Source of the DNA: Alphaproteobacteria bacterium | GTDB lineage: Bacteria > Pseudomonadota > Alphaproteobacteria > SMXS01 | Assembly (NCBI GenBank): GCA_016124315.1 | Contig: WGNW01000022.1 | Span: 1-64,000 of the forward strand | Length of the DNA stretch: 64,000 nt | Direction of reading: 5' to 3' | Part shown: in pieces, positions 44,246 to 53,314 of the stretch | Numbering within the stretch: the first letter of the stretch is position 1 | Layout: every line of letters begins with the position of its first letter | The notes under the pieces: generated by a model | What the model was told of the DNA's origin: nothing | The model's database searches: none | What the model saw: the letters and a program-made list of their open reading frames with translations, nothing else | Translations under genes and position numbers: made by a program

Positions 44246-46816
44246 ATGCGAACTCCCAAGTGGCAGCTTTACCTCTACGGCTTCATCATCCTGTTCGGGA
44301 TCGTGATCGCGGTGCCCAATCTCTTCACCGCCGCGCAGGTGGCCAAATTCCCCGCCTGGGTCCCGCACAGCCGCATGACGCTCGGCCTCGACCTGAAGGG
44401 CGGCTCGCATCTGGTGCTCGAAGTGGATTCGAAGGCGCTGCTCAAGGAGCGCCGCCAGGGCATGGCCGACGACATCGTCGCCGCGGTCAAGCAGGCCGGC
44501 ATCTCCAGCATCCGCGCCGTGCCGGTGGGCGACTCCATCATGGTGAGCTTTCTGGACGCGAACCGGGCCGACGACATCCGGGACATCATCCATAAGACCA
44601 CCCAGGGCCCCTCCTCCACGCTCGGGCCGGCCCAGCCCGACGTGACCATCGAGCCGCACGGGTCCAAGCAGTTCCGGGTCACGCTCACCGAAGCCGGCGA
44701 GCAGCGGCGGATCAAGGCGGCCGTCGACCAGAGCCTGGAAGTGGTGCGCAAGCGCATCGACGGCATCGGCGTCTCCGAGCCGACCATCCAGCGCGAGGGC
44801 AGCGACCGCATCCTGGTCCAGCTTCCCGGCGTGCAGGATCCGGCCCGCATCACCAAGCTGCTCGGCGGCACCGCCAAGATGAGCTTCCACATGGTGACGA
44901 AGCCGGTGCCCGAAGGCGCCACGCCGCCCAACGGCGTGATCGTGCTGCCCGACGCGCACACCAACGAGCGCTACGCGCTGGTCGAGCGGCCGATCGTGAC
45001 CGGCGATCACCTGGAAGGCTCGGACGTCCAGTTCGACCGCTACAGCGGCGCGCCCCAGGTGGGCTTCAAGTTCGACGCCACCGGCGCCCGCCTGTTCGGC
45101 GACGCGACCCGTCGCCACACCGGCGAGCGGATGGCCATCGTGCTCGACAAGAAGGTGCTGAGTGCGCCGCGGATCAACGAACCGATCCTTGGCGGCCAGG
45201 GCGTCATCACCGGGCAATTCACCACCACCGAGGCGTCGGACCTCTCCACCATGCTGAAGGCGGGCGCCCTGCCCGCGCCGCTGATCGTGATCGAGGAGCG
45301 GACCGTGGGCGCCGACGTGGGCGGCGACGCCATCAGGATGGGCGCGTGGACCGGCATCGCCGGCTTCGTGCTCGTCGTCAGCTTCATCGTCATCCTGTAC
45401 GGCCTGTGGGGCCTCATCGCGAACCTCGCCCTGGTCCTCAACCTGGTGCTGGTCGTGGCGGCCCTCAGCCTGATCGGCGCCACGCTGACCCTGCCCGGCA
45501 TTGCCGGCATCGTGCTCGGGGTGGGCATCGCCGTCGACGCCAACGTGCTGATCAACGAACGAATACGCGAGGAAAGCCGGCGAGGCCTGAGCGCCTTCGC
45601 CGCCCTCGATGCCGGCTTCCGAAAAGCCTTCGGCACGATTCTCGACTCCAACATCACCACGCTCATCGCCGTCGTGCTGCTGTTCTCCATGGGCTCGGGC
45701 CCGGTGCGCGGCTTTGCGGTGACCATGGGCCTGGGCATCTGCATCTCCATGTTCACCGCGGTCTCCATCGTCCGCGTGATCATGCTGCAGGTGGTGCGCT
45801 GGCGGCGGCTGAAGAGCATCAACATGGAGCCGCCGATCCAGATCATCCCGCTGGGCACGAACATCCAGTTCATGCGCGCCCGGTTCTTCGGCATCGCCTT
45901 CTCCATATTCCTGTCGCTCACCTCCGTCGTACTGTTCTTCACGCCCGGCCTGAACTACGGCATCGACTTCAAGGGCGGCATCCAGGTGGAGATCGAGACG
46001 CCCGGCAAGGCCGACCTGTCGTCGCTGCGCCACAAGCTGGACAGCCTCGGGCTCGGCGAGGTGGCGCTGCAGACCGCCGACAACGCGTCGACGGTGCTGA
46101 TCCGCGTCGAGGAGCAGCCCGGCGGCGAGACCGCGCAGCGAACCGCCATCGCCAAGGTGCGCGCGGCGATCAGCGAGGTGGCGCCGGGAACCGAGTTCGC
46201 GCGCACCGAGGTGGTCGGGCCGAAGGTGAGCGGCGAGCTGGCGACGGACGGCTTCATCGCCGTCGGCCTCGCGCTCGTCGCCATGCTGTTCTACATCTGG
46301 TTCCGCTTCGAATGGTACTTCGCCGTCGGCGCGATCGTGACGCTGATCCTGGACGTCACCAAGACCATCGGCTTCGTCGCCCTCACCCGGCTCGACTTCA
46401 ACCTGACGGCGGTCGCGGCGTTGCTGACCCTGATCGGCTACTCGGTGAACGACAAGGTCGTCGTCTACGACCGGATGCGTGAGAACATGCGGCTGTTCAA
46501 GAAGCTCACCCTGCGCGAGATCATTGACCGAAGCATCAACGAGACGCTGACACGAAGCGTCTACACCTCGGCCACCACCTTCCTCGCCATGCTCCCCATG
46601 GCGGCCTTCGGCGGCTCGGCGGTGGAAAGCTTCGCGGTGCCCATGCTGTTCGGCATCTTCATCGCCACCACGTCGTCGATCTTCATCGCGGCGCCGATCC
46701 TGCTGTTCCTGGGCGACTGGCGCGAACGCCGGCTGGCCAACAAGCAGGGCGACGAGGAGGAGACCGCGCCGGCCGCCAAGAGCGCCGCGGCGCGCCGCGG
46801 CACGGCCCGTCGGTGA
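44246..46816 (+). CDS. secDF: SecD-SecF fusion protein, protein translocase accessory subunit
   Basis: An 856-residue protein joining SecD (about 1-530; [20 protein letters not shown], first-half RND helices) and SecF (about 540-835; [15 protein letters not shown], second set of helices with [11 protein letters not shown]). It helps the Sec translocon pull proteins across the membrane using the proton gradient. Alphaproteobacteria usually have separate secD and secF genes, so the fusion is notable. No yajC gene is adjacent. The uppP start overlaps its stop. Confidence 0.94.
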   Translation: MRTPKWQLYLYGFIILFGIVIAVPNLFTAAQVAKFPAWVPHSRMTLGLDLKGGSHLVLEVDSKALLKERRQGMADDIVAAVKQAGISSIRAVPVGDSIMVSFLDANRADDIRDIIHKTTQGPSSTLGPAQPDVTIEPHGSKQFRVTLTEAGEQRRIKAAVDQSLEVVRKRIDGIGVSEPTIQREGSDRILVQLPGVQDPARITKLLGGTAKMSFHMVTKPVPEGATPPNGVIVLPDAHTNERYALVERPIVTGDHLEGSDVQFDRYSGAPQVGFKFDATGARLFGDATRRHTGERMAIVLDKKVLSAPRINEPILGGQGVITGQFTTTEASDLSTMLKAGALPAPLIVIEERTVGADVGGDAIRMGAWTGIAGFVLVVSFIVILYGLWGLIANLALVLNLVLVVAALSLIGATLTLPGIAGIVLGVGIAVDANVLINERIREESRRGLSAFAALDAGFRKAFGTILDSNITTLIAVVLLFSMGSGPVRGFAVTMGLGICISMFTAVSIVRVIMLQVVRWRRLKSINMEPPIQIIPLGTNIQFMRARFFGIAFSIFLSLTSVVLFFTPGLNYGIDFKGGIQVEIETPGKADLSSLRHKLDSLGLGEVALQTADNASTVLIRVEEQPGGETAQRTAIAKVRAAISEVAPGTEFARTEVVGPKVSGELATDGFIAVGLALVAMLFYIWFRFEWYFAVGAIVTLILDVTKTIGFVALTRLDFNLTAVAALLTLIGYSVNDKVVVYDRMRENMRLFKKLTLREIIDRSINETLTRSVYTSATTFLAMLPMAAFGGSAVESFAVPMLFGIFIATTSSIFIAAPILLFLGDWRERRLANKQGDEEETAPAAKSAAARRGTARR

Positions 46817-47646
46817 GCGGCATGACGCTGGGCCTGCTGGCCAACGGCACCGCCTCCGTCGAAGCGGTGTTCCTCGGCCTGCTCGAGGGCCTGACCGAAT
46901 TCATACCGGTCTCGTCCACCGGGCACCTGCTGCTGGCCGGCCACTTCATGGGCTTCGAGTCCTCGGGCAAGACCTTCGAGGTGGTGATCCAGCTCGGCGC
47001 GATCCTGGCGCTGCTGTTCGTCTACGCCGAGAAGCTGTTCGGCGTGGTCAAGGCGGCGCCGTCCGACCCGGCGGCCCGACGCTTCATCGCCAGCATCCTG
47101 GTGGCGTTCCTGCCGGCGGCGGTGGTGGGCGTGCTCGCCCACGACTTCATCAAGAACGTGCTGTTCGAGACGCCGGCGCTGATCTGCTGGATGCTCATCC
47201 TCGGCGGCATCGTCCTGCTGGTGGTGGACCGGCTGACGCTGCATCCCCGCCACCACGACGCGATGCGCTATCCGCCGGTGTTCGCATTCTGCATCGGCCT
47301 GTGCCAGTGCCTGGCCATGGTTCCCGGCGTCTCCCGCTCCGGCGCCACCATCGTCGGCGCCATGCTCATGGGCGCCGACAAGCGCTCGGCGGCCGAGTTC
47401 TCGTTCTTCCTGGCCATCCCGACCATGGCCGGCGCCGTGACCTACGACCTTTACAAGAGCCGGCACATGCTGAATTTCGACGACGCCTCGCTGATCGTGC
47501 TGGGCTTCATCGCGGCGTTCGTGGTCGCGCTCATGGTGGTGCGGGGCCTGCTGGCCTTCGTCAGCCGGCGCGGCTATGCCCCCTTCGCCTGGTGGCGGAT
47601 CGCCGTGGGAAGCGCCGGGCTGGTCGGGCTCGCCCTGCTAGGTTGA
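46813..47646 (+). CDS. uppP: Undecaprenyl-diphosphatase UppP (BacA)
   Basis: A 277-residue membrane enzyme that recycles undecaprenyl pyrophosphate for cell-wall synthesis. It has both family motifs: [16 protein letters not shown] near the start and [14 protein letters not shown] in the middle. The GTG start at 46813 overlaps the secDF stop (GTGA), indicating coupled translation; ATG 46822 is an alternative. Confidence 0.95.
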   Translation: MSGMTLGLLANGTASVEAVFLGLLEGLTEFIPVSSTGHLLLAGHFMGFESSGKTFEVVIQLGAILALLFVYAEKLFGVVKAAPSDPAARRFIASILVAFLPAAVVGVLAHDFIKNVLFETPALICWMLILGGIVLLVVDRLTLHPRHHDAMRYPPVFAFCIGLCQCLAMVPGVSRSGATIVGAMLMGADKRSAAEFSFFLAIPTMAGAVTYDLYKSRHMLNFDDASLIVLGFIAAFVVALMVVRGLLAFVSRRGYAPFAWWRIAVGSAGLVGLALLG

Positions 47647-47662
47647 GCCCCCGAGCCGGCGA

Positions 47663-47890
47663 TCAGGCCTCGTCGTGCTCGCGGCTGGGCGCGACCGGCG
47701 CCTGGGCCGGCGCCTGCAGGGCGGGTGCGCTCTTGGCGGCCCGGGCCTGCGCCTCCTCCTCTTCGGCGTCGGCCAGCCCCTTGCGGAAGCTGCGGATGCC
47801 GGAGCCGAGATCGGCCATGATGTCGGAGAACTTGGTCTTGCCGAATACCAGCACGAGCAGTGCGACGATGACGAGCAGCTTGACGGCCAT
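47663..47890 (-). CDS. tatA: TatA-family twin-arginine translocase subunit
   Basis: A 75-residue protein with one N-terminal helix (MAVKLLVIVALLVLVFG), the FGKTKFSD hinge and an amphipathic helix (LGSGIRSFRKGLADAEEEE). It forms the pore-like element of the Tat pathway. ATG 47890 lies 5 bases after GGAGG. tatB and tatC, often next to tatA, are not adjacent here. Confidence 0.9.
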   Translation of the reverse strand: MAVKLLVIVALLVLVFGKTKFSDIMADLGSGIRSFRKGLADAEEEEAQARAAKSAPALQAPAQAPVAPSREHDEA

Positions 47891-48049
47891 ATGCACCTCC
47901 GGGAGCCCGCGGTCAGATGCGGGAGCCGATCCTCATAGACCTTCGCCGCCCGTCCGGCAAGCGCCCGGTGAGCGGCACGGCTTCAAGTACCTCCGCCGAG
48001 CCGGTACCATGGCGACTCGAAGCGCCCCCTCGCAAACCAGGACGACGCC

Positions 48050-48703
48050 ATGACGACCGCCGCCGCCCGAGCCGCCGCCTCGCCGCTGCCTGAAGCTTTC
48101 GTCTATGCGGACGAGGTGGTGCCCGATCTCGTGGTCGAGCTGAGCTACGTCGGCGCCGACAATTTCCTGGGCGAGCCCGTCGACGGGTACGAGGCGCGGC
48201 GGGTCATCCTCACCGCGCCGGCGGCCGAGGCCTTGCGGCTCGTGCAGGACGACGTGCGCGGCTCGGGGCTGCGGCTGAAGATCTTCGATGCGTACAGGCC
48301 TGAACGCGCAGTGCGCCACTTCCTGCGCTGGGCCGAGACGCCGGACGACCCGGCGATCCGGCGCCTCTACCATCCCGACATGGCCAAGCGCGACCTGTTC
48401 GACAAGGGCTACGTCGCCAAACGGTCGAGCCACAGCCGCGGCAGCACGGTCGACCTGACGCTGGTCGCCTCCGATGCCGGAGGCGGGCCGGTCGAGCTGG
48501 ACATGGGAACCCGCTTCGATTTCTTCGGGCCGGAATCCTGGCCGGCCTACGCCGGGCTTGCCGGGCCGCAGCGGGCGAACCGCCTGCTGCTGCGGCTCGC
48601 GATGGAGCGCCGCGGCTTCGCGCCGTTCGCCATGGAGTGGTGGCACTTCACGCTGCGGGACGAACCGTTTCCCGACACCTATTTCGATTTCCCGGTCCGG
48701 TAG
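48050..48703 (+). CDS. D-alanyl-D-alanine dipeptidase (VanX/DdpX family)
   Basis: A 217-residue zinc peptidase of the VanX type. Features include LRLKIFDAYRPERAV, the SSHSRGSTVDLTLV motif with zinc-binding His and Asp, the catalytic-region EWWHF (AMEWWHFTLRDEPFPDTYFDF). It splits D-Ala-D-Ala, usually for wall recycling in Gram-negative bacteria, rather than for vancomycin resistance. Confidence 0.92.
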   Translation: MTTAAARAAASPLPEAFVYADEVVPDLVVELSYVGADNFLGEPVDGYEARRVILTAPAAEALRLVQDDVRGSGLRLKIFDAYRPERAVRHFLRWAETPDDPAIRRLYHPDMAKRDLFDKGYVAKRSSHSRGSTVDLTLVASDAGGGPVELDMGTRFDFFGPESWPAYAGLAGPQRANRLLLRLAMERRGFAPFAMEWWHFTLRDEPFPDTYFDFPVR

Positions 48704-48715
48704 CCGGAACAACCC

Positions 48716-49321
48716 TCACGCGGCGGCGCTGGGCCGCGCCCCGAAGGCCGCCCGCCAGCGGACGATGTTCGGAAAGTCGGCCGCGTCCTTGATGCCGATA
48801 TAGTCGCCGAAGGCCAGGGTGGAATAGAGGGTGCAGTCGGCGACGCTGGGCCGCGCGCCGGCGACGAACGGGCTGTCGCCGATCTCCCGGTCCATGATCT
48901 CGAGATTCCTGCGGTAGCAGTTGTGCGCCATCTTTGCCGCGTCGGGCGACTGCGGCCCCTTGTGCGCGAAGAACGGCGAGACGTGGTGGGCGTAGTTGGC
49001 CAGCTCGCCCATCAGCCCCAGTTCGGCCAGCCTGTCCAGTTCACGGACGCGCGCCCGCTCCAGCGGGCTCGTGCCCAGCATCGGAGGCTCGGGGTTCAGT
49101 TCCTCGAGATACTCGATGATGGCGAGCGACTCGCGGATGACGGTGCCGTCGTCCAACTCCATGAACGGCACCACCGCCAACGGATTCTTCGCCAGCATCT
49201 CCTGCGTGCGCAGCTGGCCGCCCATCACGTCGACGTCGACCAGTTCGAGCGGAATACCCTTCTCCGCCGCGTAGATGCGGACCTTCTGCGGATTGGGGGC
49301 GGCGAAGTTGTAGAGTTTCAT
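48716..49321 (-). CDS. Glutathione S-transferase family protein
   Basis: A 201-residue GST. The N-terminal thioredoxin-like domain (NPQKVRIYAAEKGIPLELVD, NPLAVVPFMELDDGTVIRES) carries the Pro before the cis turn and the ES glutathione contact. The all-helical C-terminal domain follows (SVADCTLYSTLAF). The substrate is unknown. It converges on the VanX-like gene with 12 bases between. Confidence 0.92.
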   Translation of the reverse strand: MKLYNFAAPNPQKVRIYAAEKGIPLELVDVDVMGGQLRTQEMLAKNPLAVVPFMELDDGTVIRESLAIIEYLEELNPEPPMLGTSPLERARVRELDRLAELGLMGELANYAHHVSPFFAHKGPQSPDAAKMAHNCYRRNLEIMDREIGDSPFVAGARPSVADCTLYSTLAFGDYIGIKDAADFPNIVRWRAAFGARPSAAA

Positions 49322-49346
49322 GGGCGGATGGTCCTCAAGATCGTAG

Positions 49347-49775
49347 TCAGTCGAAAACGGTCGGATCGACGGCCGGGCCCAGGGCGCGCAGCCGACGCAA
49401 CTTCCAGGCGCCGCGGACGGAAAGGATGCCGCATGCGGCGGCGATCAGGGTCATGACGAGACCTCCGCCAATACCGACGGTGTGCACCACGAAGCTGCCG
49501 ACAAACTCGACGAGAAGCCACGCGAGGATGGCGATGCTCACCCAGAGTGACTGCCGCGTCCAGAGGCGCCAGGCCAGAAAGCCCGCCAGACCGATGGCGA
49601 GAATGCAGACCACGCCTTCCGCGACGTAGACCATCGGCGCCTTGCCCCGCACGAACATGGAGGCGACATAGACGATGACGTAGGAAAGGGCGATCCAGCC
49701 TGCCGGAAAGACGCCCGCCTTCGCAGCGTCCACGCACTCATAATCATGCTCCAGCGGCTTGAATGGATTCAGCAT
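49347..49775 (-). CDS. Hypothetical four-helix membrane protein
   Basis: A 142-residue protein with four hydrophobic helices (about 25-43, 50-70, 78-97 and 100-120) and a short charged C-terminus. I recognise no family. GGGGAG precedes the ATG. It is cotranscribed in direction with the GST downstream (25 bases apart). Confidence 0.65.
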   Translation of the reverse strand: MLNPFKPLEHDYECVDAAKAGVFPAGWIALSYVIVYVASMFVRGKAPMVYVAEGVVCILAIGLAGFLAWRLWTRQSLWVSIAILAWLLVEFVGSFVVHTVGIGGGLVMTLIAAACGILSVRGAWKLRRLRALGPAVDPTVFD

Positions 49776-49852
49776 CCCGGCTCCCCAACCCCGCGCAATG
49801 CCCGGCAGTGTAGAGGAGCCGCGCGCCGGGGTCGACCGGCGCTTGCGATGCG

Positions 49853-50143
49853 TCAGATGCTGGTGCCCGCCCTTTCGGCGGCCATCTCGCGCGCCTTGTC
49901 CTTGTCCTTGAACCAGAGCGCGTTGATTTCGAGGAAATCCTTCGCCGCCGGCGGAATCTCGTTATCGGCGAAGATGGCGCCCACGGGACAGGCCGACACG
50001 CAGACGCCGCAATCGATGCACTCGTCCGGCTCGATATAGGTCATGCGGTCCTCGTCCTCGTGGTAGATGCAATCCACCGGACAGACCTCGATGCAGGACA
50101 GGTCTTTCACATCGATGCAGGCGTTGCTGATTACGTAGGTCAT
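49853..50143 (-). CDS. 7Fe ferredoxin ([3Fe-4S][4Fe-4S], FdxA-like)
   Basis: A 96-residue ferredoxin. By position against Azotobacter-type 7Fe ferredoxins, C9, C17 and C52 should hold the 3Fe-4S cluster and C21, C42, C45 and C48 the 4Fe-4S cluster, with C25 free. It is a low-potential electron carrier and could feed the divergent P450 genes starting at 50391; that pairing is inferred. CAGGA precedes the ATG. Such ferredoxins are also housekeeping proteins. Confidence 0.92.
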   Translation of the reverse strand: MTYVISNACIDVKDLSCIEVCPVDCIYHEDEDRMTYIEPDECIDCGVCVSACPVGAIFADNEIPPAAKDFLEINALWFKDKDKAREMAAERAGTSI

Positions 50144-50309
50144 TTTCCTGAGCCTCAGATACCGGGACCCGGTTGCCGCCGCGGGCGGTCCGGCCCCTTC
50201 CGTTCATTCTGCCGTTCGCCGCGTCCCCCGATCAAGCCCATCCGGACCTGAGCGTCTTCCACGGAGGCCAGCGTCTTCCCGCGCGCAGTACAACCCCGGC
50301 CCCGTCAGC

Positions 50310-50325
50310 AAGTCAAGCGTGACTT
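50310..50325. promoter_or_regulatory. Operator-like dyad before P450 pair 1
   Basis: AAGTCA-AGCG-TGACTT is a perfect inverted repeat with 6-base arms. The core TCAAGCGTGA recurs before TonB receptor 1 (reverse strand). A possible promoter (TTGCCA at 50333-50338, then TGTACC 15 bases later) follows it, and the same order is seen before pair 2. Confidence 0.6.
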
Positions 50326-50390
50326 TACGCCGTTGCCACGCCCGGGCGCAGGCTGTACCCTCTGCAGGGGAAAGCTTAACGGGGATTGAC

Positions 50391-51833
50391 ATGGATACAG
50401 AGCCCTTTTCCAGCGTCTTCACGCGGGCCGTGGGCGAGGAGGACCTCGCCGACCGCGCGCCCGAGGATTTCGCCGAACTGTTCCCGCTGATGCCGGTCGG
50501 CAAGACCGTCGACATGGGCCATGCGGCGGACGGCACGCCGCTGCTCGATCCGCGCCTGTTCTTTTCAGCCGAGTTCCGGCGCAACCCGTGGCCCTACTAC
50601 CGCATCATGCGCGACCACTACCCGGTGTATTTCAACCAGCTGAACAACACCTACTACGTCACGCGCTATGACGACATGACCGAGTGCTACTTCGACGACA
50701 TCGGCTTCAACACCATTCCCAAGGGATCGTCGAACGGCGTGCTGGGCAACGTGACCCACGAGTTGAGCGGCGTGGAGCACCGGCGTCGGCGCAACCTGTT
50801 CGGCCAGCACCTGGTGGGCAAGTCGCTGGAGAACCGCGTCCCCGCCATCGAGCGCCTCGCCGCCGAGATGATCGACGCCTGGGACGATGGCGACACGCCG
50901 TGGGTTGTCACCCGCGACGGGGTGAGGACCATCGAGCTGGGCAAGGCCTTCGCCGACGAGTTCCCGGTGCGCGTGGTCTGCGACGTGCTGGGCTTCCCCG
51001 TGGAGGCGCGCGACAACTTCTTCTACTGGTACAACTCGATGATGTCCGGGCTGGGCGCCTCGGAGACCAACAAGCAGGGCATGGAGGCCCGCCAGCACCT
51101 GCAGGACTACGTGGAATCCATCGTCGAGGAGCGCCGGCTGCATCCCACCTACCTGTACGACAACGACGGCAAGGTGATGGGCAAGGACATCATCTCCAAG
51201 CTGTGCGAGAGCCAGGTGGACGGCGATTACCTCTCGACGGAGGAGATCACCGCCCTCATATCGCTGGTGGTGGCCGGCGGCGGCGAGACCACCCGAGGCA
51301 CCCTGGTCAACATGTGGTACATGGTGCTGCAGCACGAGGAGCAGGCGTCGGCCGTCCTCGCTGACGAGAACCTGTGGGACGCCGCCTTCCACGAGACGCT
51401 GCGCCATTCCAACCCGATCGGCGGCCAGCCCCGCCACAACACCTTCGACGTGGAGATCCACGGCGTGCGCATCCCGGCCGGCTCGCTGATCGAGATGGTC
51501 AATTTCTCGGGCAGCCACGACGAGCGCATCTTCAAGGATCCGGAGAAGTTCGACATCTTCCGGCCCGACCTCTACACCGGCAAACTGCTGCGCAGCGGCT
51601 ACCGCAAGGAAGGCAAGTGCAGCCACATGGCCTTCGGCGTCGGTCCGCATATGTGCCCCGGCGCCTGGATATCGCACCAGGAGGCGGTGATCGGCTCCAG
51701 GCTGCTGGCGCGGCGGCTGAAGAACCCGCGCATCAACCGGGACCGGATGCCCAAGGACATCGACGGCGCGAACCTCGCCCCCATCGGGATCAACAAGACC
51801 CGCGAACTGTGGATCGACTACGATCTCGCCTGA
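50391..51833 (+). CDS. Cytochrome P450, canonical, pair 1 first gene
   Basis: A 480-residue P450. The I-helix motif is A295-GGGETT, ExxR is E335-TLR, and the haem loop is F415-GVGPHMCPG with the thiolate ligand C422. It contains longer inserts than usual bacterial P450s. By eye most aligned residues match the product at 53315 outside the N-terminal 40 residues. It is followed after 10 bases by a P450-fold gene lacking the haem Cys. ATG 50391 has a weak GGGG-containing site upstream. Substrate unknown. Confidence 0.93.
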   Translation: MDTEPFSSVFTRAVGEEDLADRAPEDFAELFPLMPVGKTVDMGHAADGTPLLDPRLFFSAEFRRNPWPYYRIMRDHYPVYFNQLNNTYYVTRYDDMTECYFDDIGFNTIPKGSSNGVLGNVTHELSGVEHRRRRNLFGQHLVGKSLENRVPAIERLAAEMIDAWDDGDTPWVVTRDGVRTIELGKAFADEFPVRVVCDVLGFPVEARDNFFYWYNSMMSGLGASETNKQGMEARQHLQDYVESIVEERRLHPTYLYDNDGKVMGKDIISKLCESQVDGDYLSTEEITALISLVVAGGGETTRGTLVNMWYMVLQHEEQASAVLADENLWDAAFHETLRHSNPIGGQPRHNTFDVEIHGVRIPAGSLIEMVNFSGSHDERIFKDPEKFDIFRPDLYTGKLLRSGYRKEGKCSHMAFGVGPHMCPGAWISHQEAVIGSRLLARRLKNPRINRDRMPKDIDGANLAPIGINKTRELWIDYDLA

Positions 51834-51843
51834 GGAACACGGC

Positions 51844-53214
51844 ATGAGCACCGACGTCAAGCAAGCCGACCGGCCGCCGGTCTACGGTACCGGCGCCCCG
51901 GACCCGAACGCCTTCGCCGGCCGCAACGGCGTACCGCTCTACGCCCGGCGCGGCAAGCTGTCCGACTACCGGACCTACGAGATCTACCAGCGTGAACGGG
52001 TCCACGAGTCGACCGAGAAGATCCGGCCGATCCAGCTCTCGTCGCCGGACTTCGCCCGCGATCCCTATCCGCTGCTGACCATCCTGTGCGAGAATTATCC
52101 CTGCTACCGCGACTGGCTGGGCAACTCGTTCTGGATCACGCGCTACGACGACGTCAGTTCGCTGTTCGCCGACGACGCCAACTTCGAAACCCGCCCGAAG
52201 ACCTGGTACTACCAGATCGAAGGCTACGGCCGGGACCTGCGGGAAGAGCTGCCCGTGCTGGAGGCCCAGGCGCGGCGCATCGATGCCAACGCGGCGCGCC
52301 TCGCGGGCGAGATCGCGGAGGACATGCGGGCGAAGGGCGGCGCCGATCTCGCGCTGGAGTTCGCCGCGCGCTTCCCCATGGAACTGCTCGCCTGCGTGCT
52401 CGACCTGCCGCGGGAGGACTTTCCCGCCTTCGTCGAGCGCTACTGGCGGATGCAGCGGGGCCGGCTCTGGGAGCCCAGGATGCGTCAGTCGGGCCTCCAG
52501 GCCATCCACGAGCTGACCGACTATTTCCGGCCGATCCTCGAACGACGCCGCGCCGATCCGGGCGACGACCTGATATCGGCCGTCGCGGCGCTCGACGCCG
52601 ACGGCGGGCCGACCCGCGCCGAGGATCTGGTCGTCACCCTGCTGGAGCAGGACCACGAGACGCTGCATGGCGGCCTCGCCAACATGTGGTTCCTGCTGCT
52701 GACCCATCCGGACCAGTTCGACGTCGTGCGGGACGATCGGCGGATGGTGAAGTTCGCCTGGCTCGAAATGCTGCGCCATTCCACGCCGGTGGTGACAGCC
52801 GACCGGTTCGCCCGCCACGAAGTGGAGCGGTTCGGCCGGCTGCTGCCCAATGGCGGCCTGCTGCACCTGTCTGCCGCCGCGGCGAACCGCGATCCCCGCC
52901 AGTACGAGAACCCGGACCGCTTTATCGTCGGCCGCAAGGACCTGTGCCAGCGCGAACCGCGCGGACAATACCGCGCCGACGGCCTGCCCGCCGGCATCGC
53001 CTTCGGCCTCGGCAAGCCGTCGCGGCATCCGGCGGTGCCGGAGGACCGGCCCCGCTCGCTCTATGCCATCGCCCGCGATACCGCGACCACGGCGTCGAAC
53101 GTGCTGCTGGACACGCTGCCGGACCTGCGGCTGAGGCCCGGCACCTCCCCTTCCCTGCGGGCGCTGCGGCTCGGCGAAATGCATGCCTGCTGGACCCTGC
53201 CGGTCGTCTTCTGA
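51844..53214 (+). CDS. P450-fold protein without the haem-ligand Cys, pair 1 partner
   Basis: A 456-residue protein similar in layout to a P450: ExxR is present as E308-MLR, and the I-helix region reads LLEQDHETLH with E272-T273. The haem loop is F387-GLGKPSRHP in place of FGxGxHxCxG, so the Cys position is R394 and the usual His is Pro. The following PAVPEDRPRSLY is also atypical. It is probably unable to bind haem normally and may be a structural or regulatory partner of the preceding P450. AGGAA lies before the ATG. Confidence 0.85.
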   Translation: MSTDVKQADRPPVYGTGAPDPNAFAGRNGVPLYARRGKLSDYRTYEIYQRERVHESTEKIRPIQLSSPDFARDPYPLLTILCENYPCYRDWLGNSFWITRYDDVSSLFADDANFETRPKTWYYQIEGYGRDLREELPVLEAQARRIDANAARLAGEIAEDMRAKGGADLALEFAARFPMELLACVLDLPREDFPAFVERYWRMQRGRLWEPRMRQSGLQAIHELTDYFRPILERRRADPGDDLISAVAALDADGGPTRAEDLVVTLLEQDHETLHGGLANMWFLLLTHPDQFDVVRDDRRMVKFAWLEMLRHSTPVVTADRFARHEVERFGRLLPNGGLLHLSAAAANRDPRQYENPDRFIVGRKDLCQREPRGQYRADGLPAGIAFGLGKPSRHPAVPEDRPRSLYAIARDTATTASNVLLDTLPDLRLRPGTSPSLRALRLGEMHACWTLPVVF

Positions 53215-53223
53215 TGCCAATGC

Positions 53224-53237
53224 AGTCAAGCATGACT
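53224..53237. promoter_or_regulatory. Operator-like dyad before P450 pair 2
   Basis: AGTCA-AGCA-TGACT is a perfect inverted repeat with the core TCAAGCATGA, as before TonB receptor 2. TTGCCA (53246-53251) and TGTA (53267-53270) follow at the same spacing as before pair 1. Confidence 0.6.
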
Positions 53238-53314
53238 TTAGTTCATTGCCAACATCCGGCCATGGCTGTAGGTTGACGCTAACTGGCCCAACAGGAACCG
53301 AGTGAGGCCCCGAC

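Noticed and set aside
48050-48703. VanX-like gene as a vancomycin-resistance marker
   Set aside because: No vanH, vanA or vanRS genes are nearby and Gram-negative homologues serve wall recycling.
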